Assembly: GCA_937929915.1 (NCBI GenBank)
Contig: CALFUN010000003.1
Location: 62,001-126,000, forward strand
Length of the DNA: 64,000 bases
DNA from: an uncultured Caulobacterales bacterium
Lineage (GTDB): Bacteria; Pseudomonadota; Alphaproteobacteria; Caulobacterales; Maricaulaceae
Direction: 5' to 3'
Shown here: positions 62,908 through 64,000 of the stretch, in pieces
Position numbering within the stretch: position 1 is the first letter of the stretch
Layout of the letters: each line of letters begins with the position of its first letter
Program-made: the position numbers and the translations under genes
Notes under the pieces: model-generated
Database searches by the model: none
What the model saw: the letters and a program-made list of their open reading frames with translations, nothing else
What the model was told of the DNA's origin: nothing

Positions 62908-64000
62908 TTAGCTATGGCCCCGTTTAAGTCTGAGCGCATTTATCACAACAATCAAAGATGAAGACGACATGGCCAATGCTGCAAGGATAGGCGTTACAAG
63001 CCCCATAAATGCAAGAGGTACGGCGAATATATTATATAATAAAGCCAAATAAATATTCTGCCGCATCAAACTATCAGACCGCTTGGCAATATTAAGCGCC
63101 GTTTCAATCGACATAAGGTCACGGCGCAACAGAACGAAATCAGCCGCATTTCGGCCAATATCTACCGCATTTTCTGGCGCTATTGACACATTGGCCGCAG
63201 ATAAGGCGGGCACATCATTTAAACCATCCCCGACCATAAGCACAGTTTTACCCGCCGCTTTGAGGTCTAAAATATAAGACAGCTTACCTTCGGGTTTGAC
63301 CTGAGAGGCATAAGTTTTAACCCCAAGGTTCCGCGCGATTGTTTCCACTTTATCCCGCGCATCCCCTGATAAAATATGTATGTCATAACCACCCGCGCTT
63401 AAAGCTTGCATCAAAGCTTTTGCCCCAGGTTTAAGTGCATCATCAAATTCAAAGATGTGCATCAAAACACCATTTCTTGACAGGGCTGTGCCTACCATTT
63501 TGTCTGGCAAGGCGCCGTCTTGCACCGCAGCCCAATTTAACGCGCCTAAACGGTAAATATCTTGTCCCAACACACCCTCAACACCGCAGCCCGGCACCTC
63601 TTTTACATTATCAAATGTCAGCTCGGAAGATGCCGCGTAATATCCTTGCGCTTTGCCAGCTTTAGCTATGGCTTGCGAATAAGGATGATGCGAGTTTTGC
63701 GCCAGCGCGCAGGCATATGCCATGGCATCGGCGCTCACGGCCTTGGCGTTTGAAATTGCGGGCTGGCCTAGAGTCAGGCTTCCTGTCTTATCAAATACAA
63801 CTGTATCCACCTCTTTTAAACGCTCCAGCGCGCCGCCCTCTTTCATCAAAACCCCAGCGTCCAATAAACGCCGCGCGGCCATGACTTGAACGATCGGAAC
63901 AGCAAGTCCCAAAGCGCATGGACAGGTAATAATTAAAACACTCACCGCAATCGTAAGCGCTTGATGTACGTCTTGGCTAAAAAATAGCCAAAGGCAAAAT
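62908..64000 (-). CDS. ccoI: copper-translocating P-type ATPase CcoI/FixI (5' end outside window)
   Basis: The C-terminal 364 residues are visible; the frame stays open to the right edge. It shows the metal-binding TCPCALGLAVP, the phosphorylation motif FDKTGSLT, the nucleotide domain (NSHHPYSQAIAK with the HP pair) and the hinge MVGDGLNDVPALSAA. The last two membrane helices close the protein. Together with the adjacent ccoS this identifies CcoI, which supplies copper for assembly of the cbb3-type oxidase, an enzyme used at low oxygen. The upstream ccoNOPQ and ccoGH are presumably beyond the window. Confidence 0.95.
   Translation of the reverse strand, partial: FCLWLFFSQDVHQALTIAVSVLIITCPCALGLAVPIVQVMAARRLLDAGVLMKEGGALERLKEVDTVVFDKTGSLTLGQPAISNAKAVSADAMAYACALAQNSHHPYSQAIAKAGKAQGYYAASSELTFDNVKEVPGCGVEGVLGQDIYRLGALNWAAVQDGALPDKMVGTALSRNGVLMHIFEFDDALKPGAKALMQALSAGGYDIHILSGDARDKVETIARNLGVKTYASQVKPEGKLSYILDLKAAGKTVLMVGDGLNDVPALSAANVSIAPENAVDIGRNAADFVLLRRDLMSIETALNIAKRSDSLMRQNIYLALLYNIFAVPLAFMGLVTPILAALAMSSSSLIVVINALRLKRGHS

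Noticed and set aside
1..64000. CRISPR arrays, tRNA or rRNA genes, insertion sequences, prophage
   Set aside because: I looked for regular spaced repeats, tRNA-like cloverleafs, transposase or integrase motifs and phage structural genes and found none; the tandem repeats present lack spacers.

Overview
The window looks like chromosomal DNA from a marine alphaproteobacterium, most plausibly of the Hyphomonadales (Hellea/Litorimonas/Algimonas-like). This is an inference from protein flavour (DUF1489, CcoS/CcoI, ClpS-ClpA, many TonB-dependent and lipoprotein genes), a base composition I estimate by eye at a little under 50% GC, and an algal-polysaccharide locus. No rRNA, tRNA, CRISPR array, insertion sequence or integrase was seen. 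Most of the window is a housekeeping chromosome of short operons. I found one candidate small RNA with its own sigma54-type promoter and one accessory island.

Layout. 0-15 kb: a truncated TrkH potassium channel subunit, a secreted dipeptidyl-peptidase IV, a TPR protein, an SDR enzyme, a CPA-type cation/proton antiporter, a class A penicillin-binding protein, a DM13 lipoprotein, a YgjP-type metalloprotease, a large lipoprotein, and etfB-etfA followed by a clear terminator. 15-25 kb, all minus strand: acyl-CoA synthetase, DUF924, HSL-type esterase, GST, SelO, then a tight run yceI-cytochrome b561-bioF-bioD-bioA. 25.1-25.4 kb: a gene-free stretch with a near-consensus sigma54 promoter, four stem-loops ending in a rho-independent terminator, and a perfect dyad about 110 bp upstream; I read this as a roughly 110-nt sRNA gene.

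25.4-33 kb: a secreted Arg/Asn-rich disordered protein, glyoxalase II, two membrane proteins, then an island made of a TIGR02594-type peptidoglycan hydrolase without a signal peptide, three paralogous lipoproteins, a decayed copy of the hydrolase C-terminus and a vestige of a fourth lipoprotein signal sequence. It has the architecture of an effector/immunity array. 33-50 kb: clpA, clpS (with an N-terminal tandem repeat), a SPOR-containing D,D-carboxypeptidase, panC, a large secreted repeat protein, a hybrid histidine kinase, DUF1489, a JmjC/cupin protein, a GH24 lysozyme with a C-terminal membrane hairpin, mgtE, a prepilin peptidase and a lipoprotein amidase; folD begins at 50.1 kb.

51-59 kb: a compact laminarin-type utilisation locus (TonB receptor, GH3, GH16) behind a LytS/LytTR two-component pair. 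A 21-bp-period direct repeat, the geometry of LytTR sites, lies between regulator and receptor gene. 59-64 kb: stress and microaerobic genes, namely periplasmic catalase with an ankyrin partner (katB-ankB-like), an NsrR-like Rrf2 regulator, DUF488, a small ORF, ccoS and truncated ccoI of the cbb3 oxidase assembly cluster.
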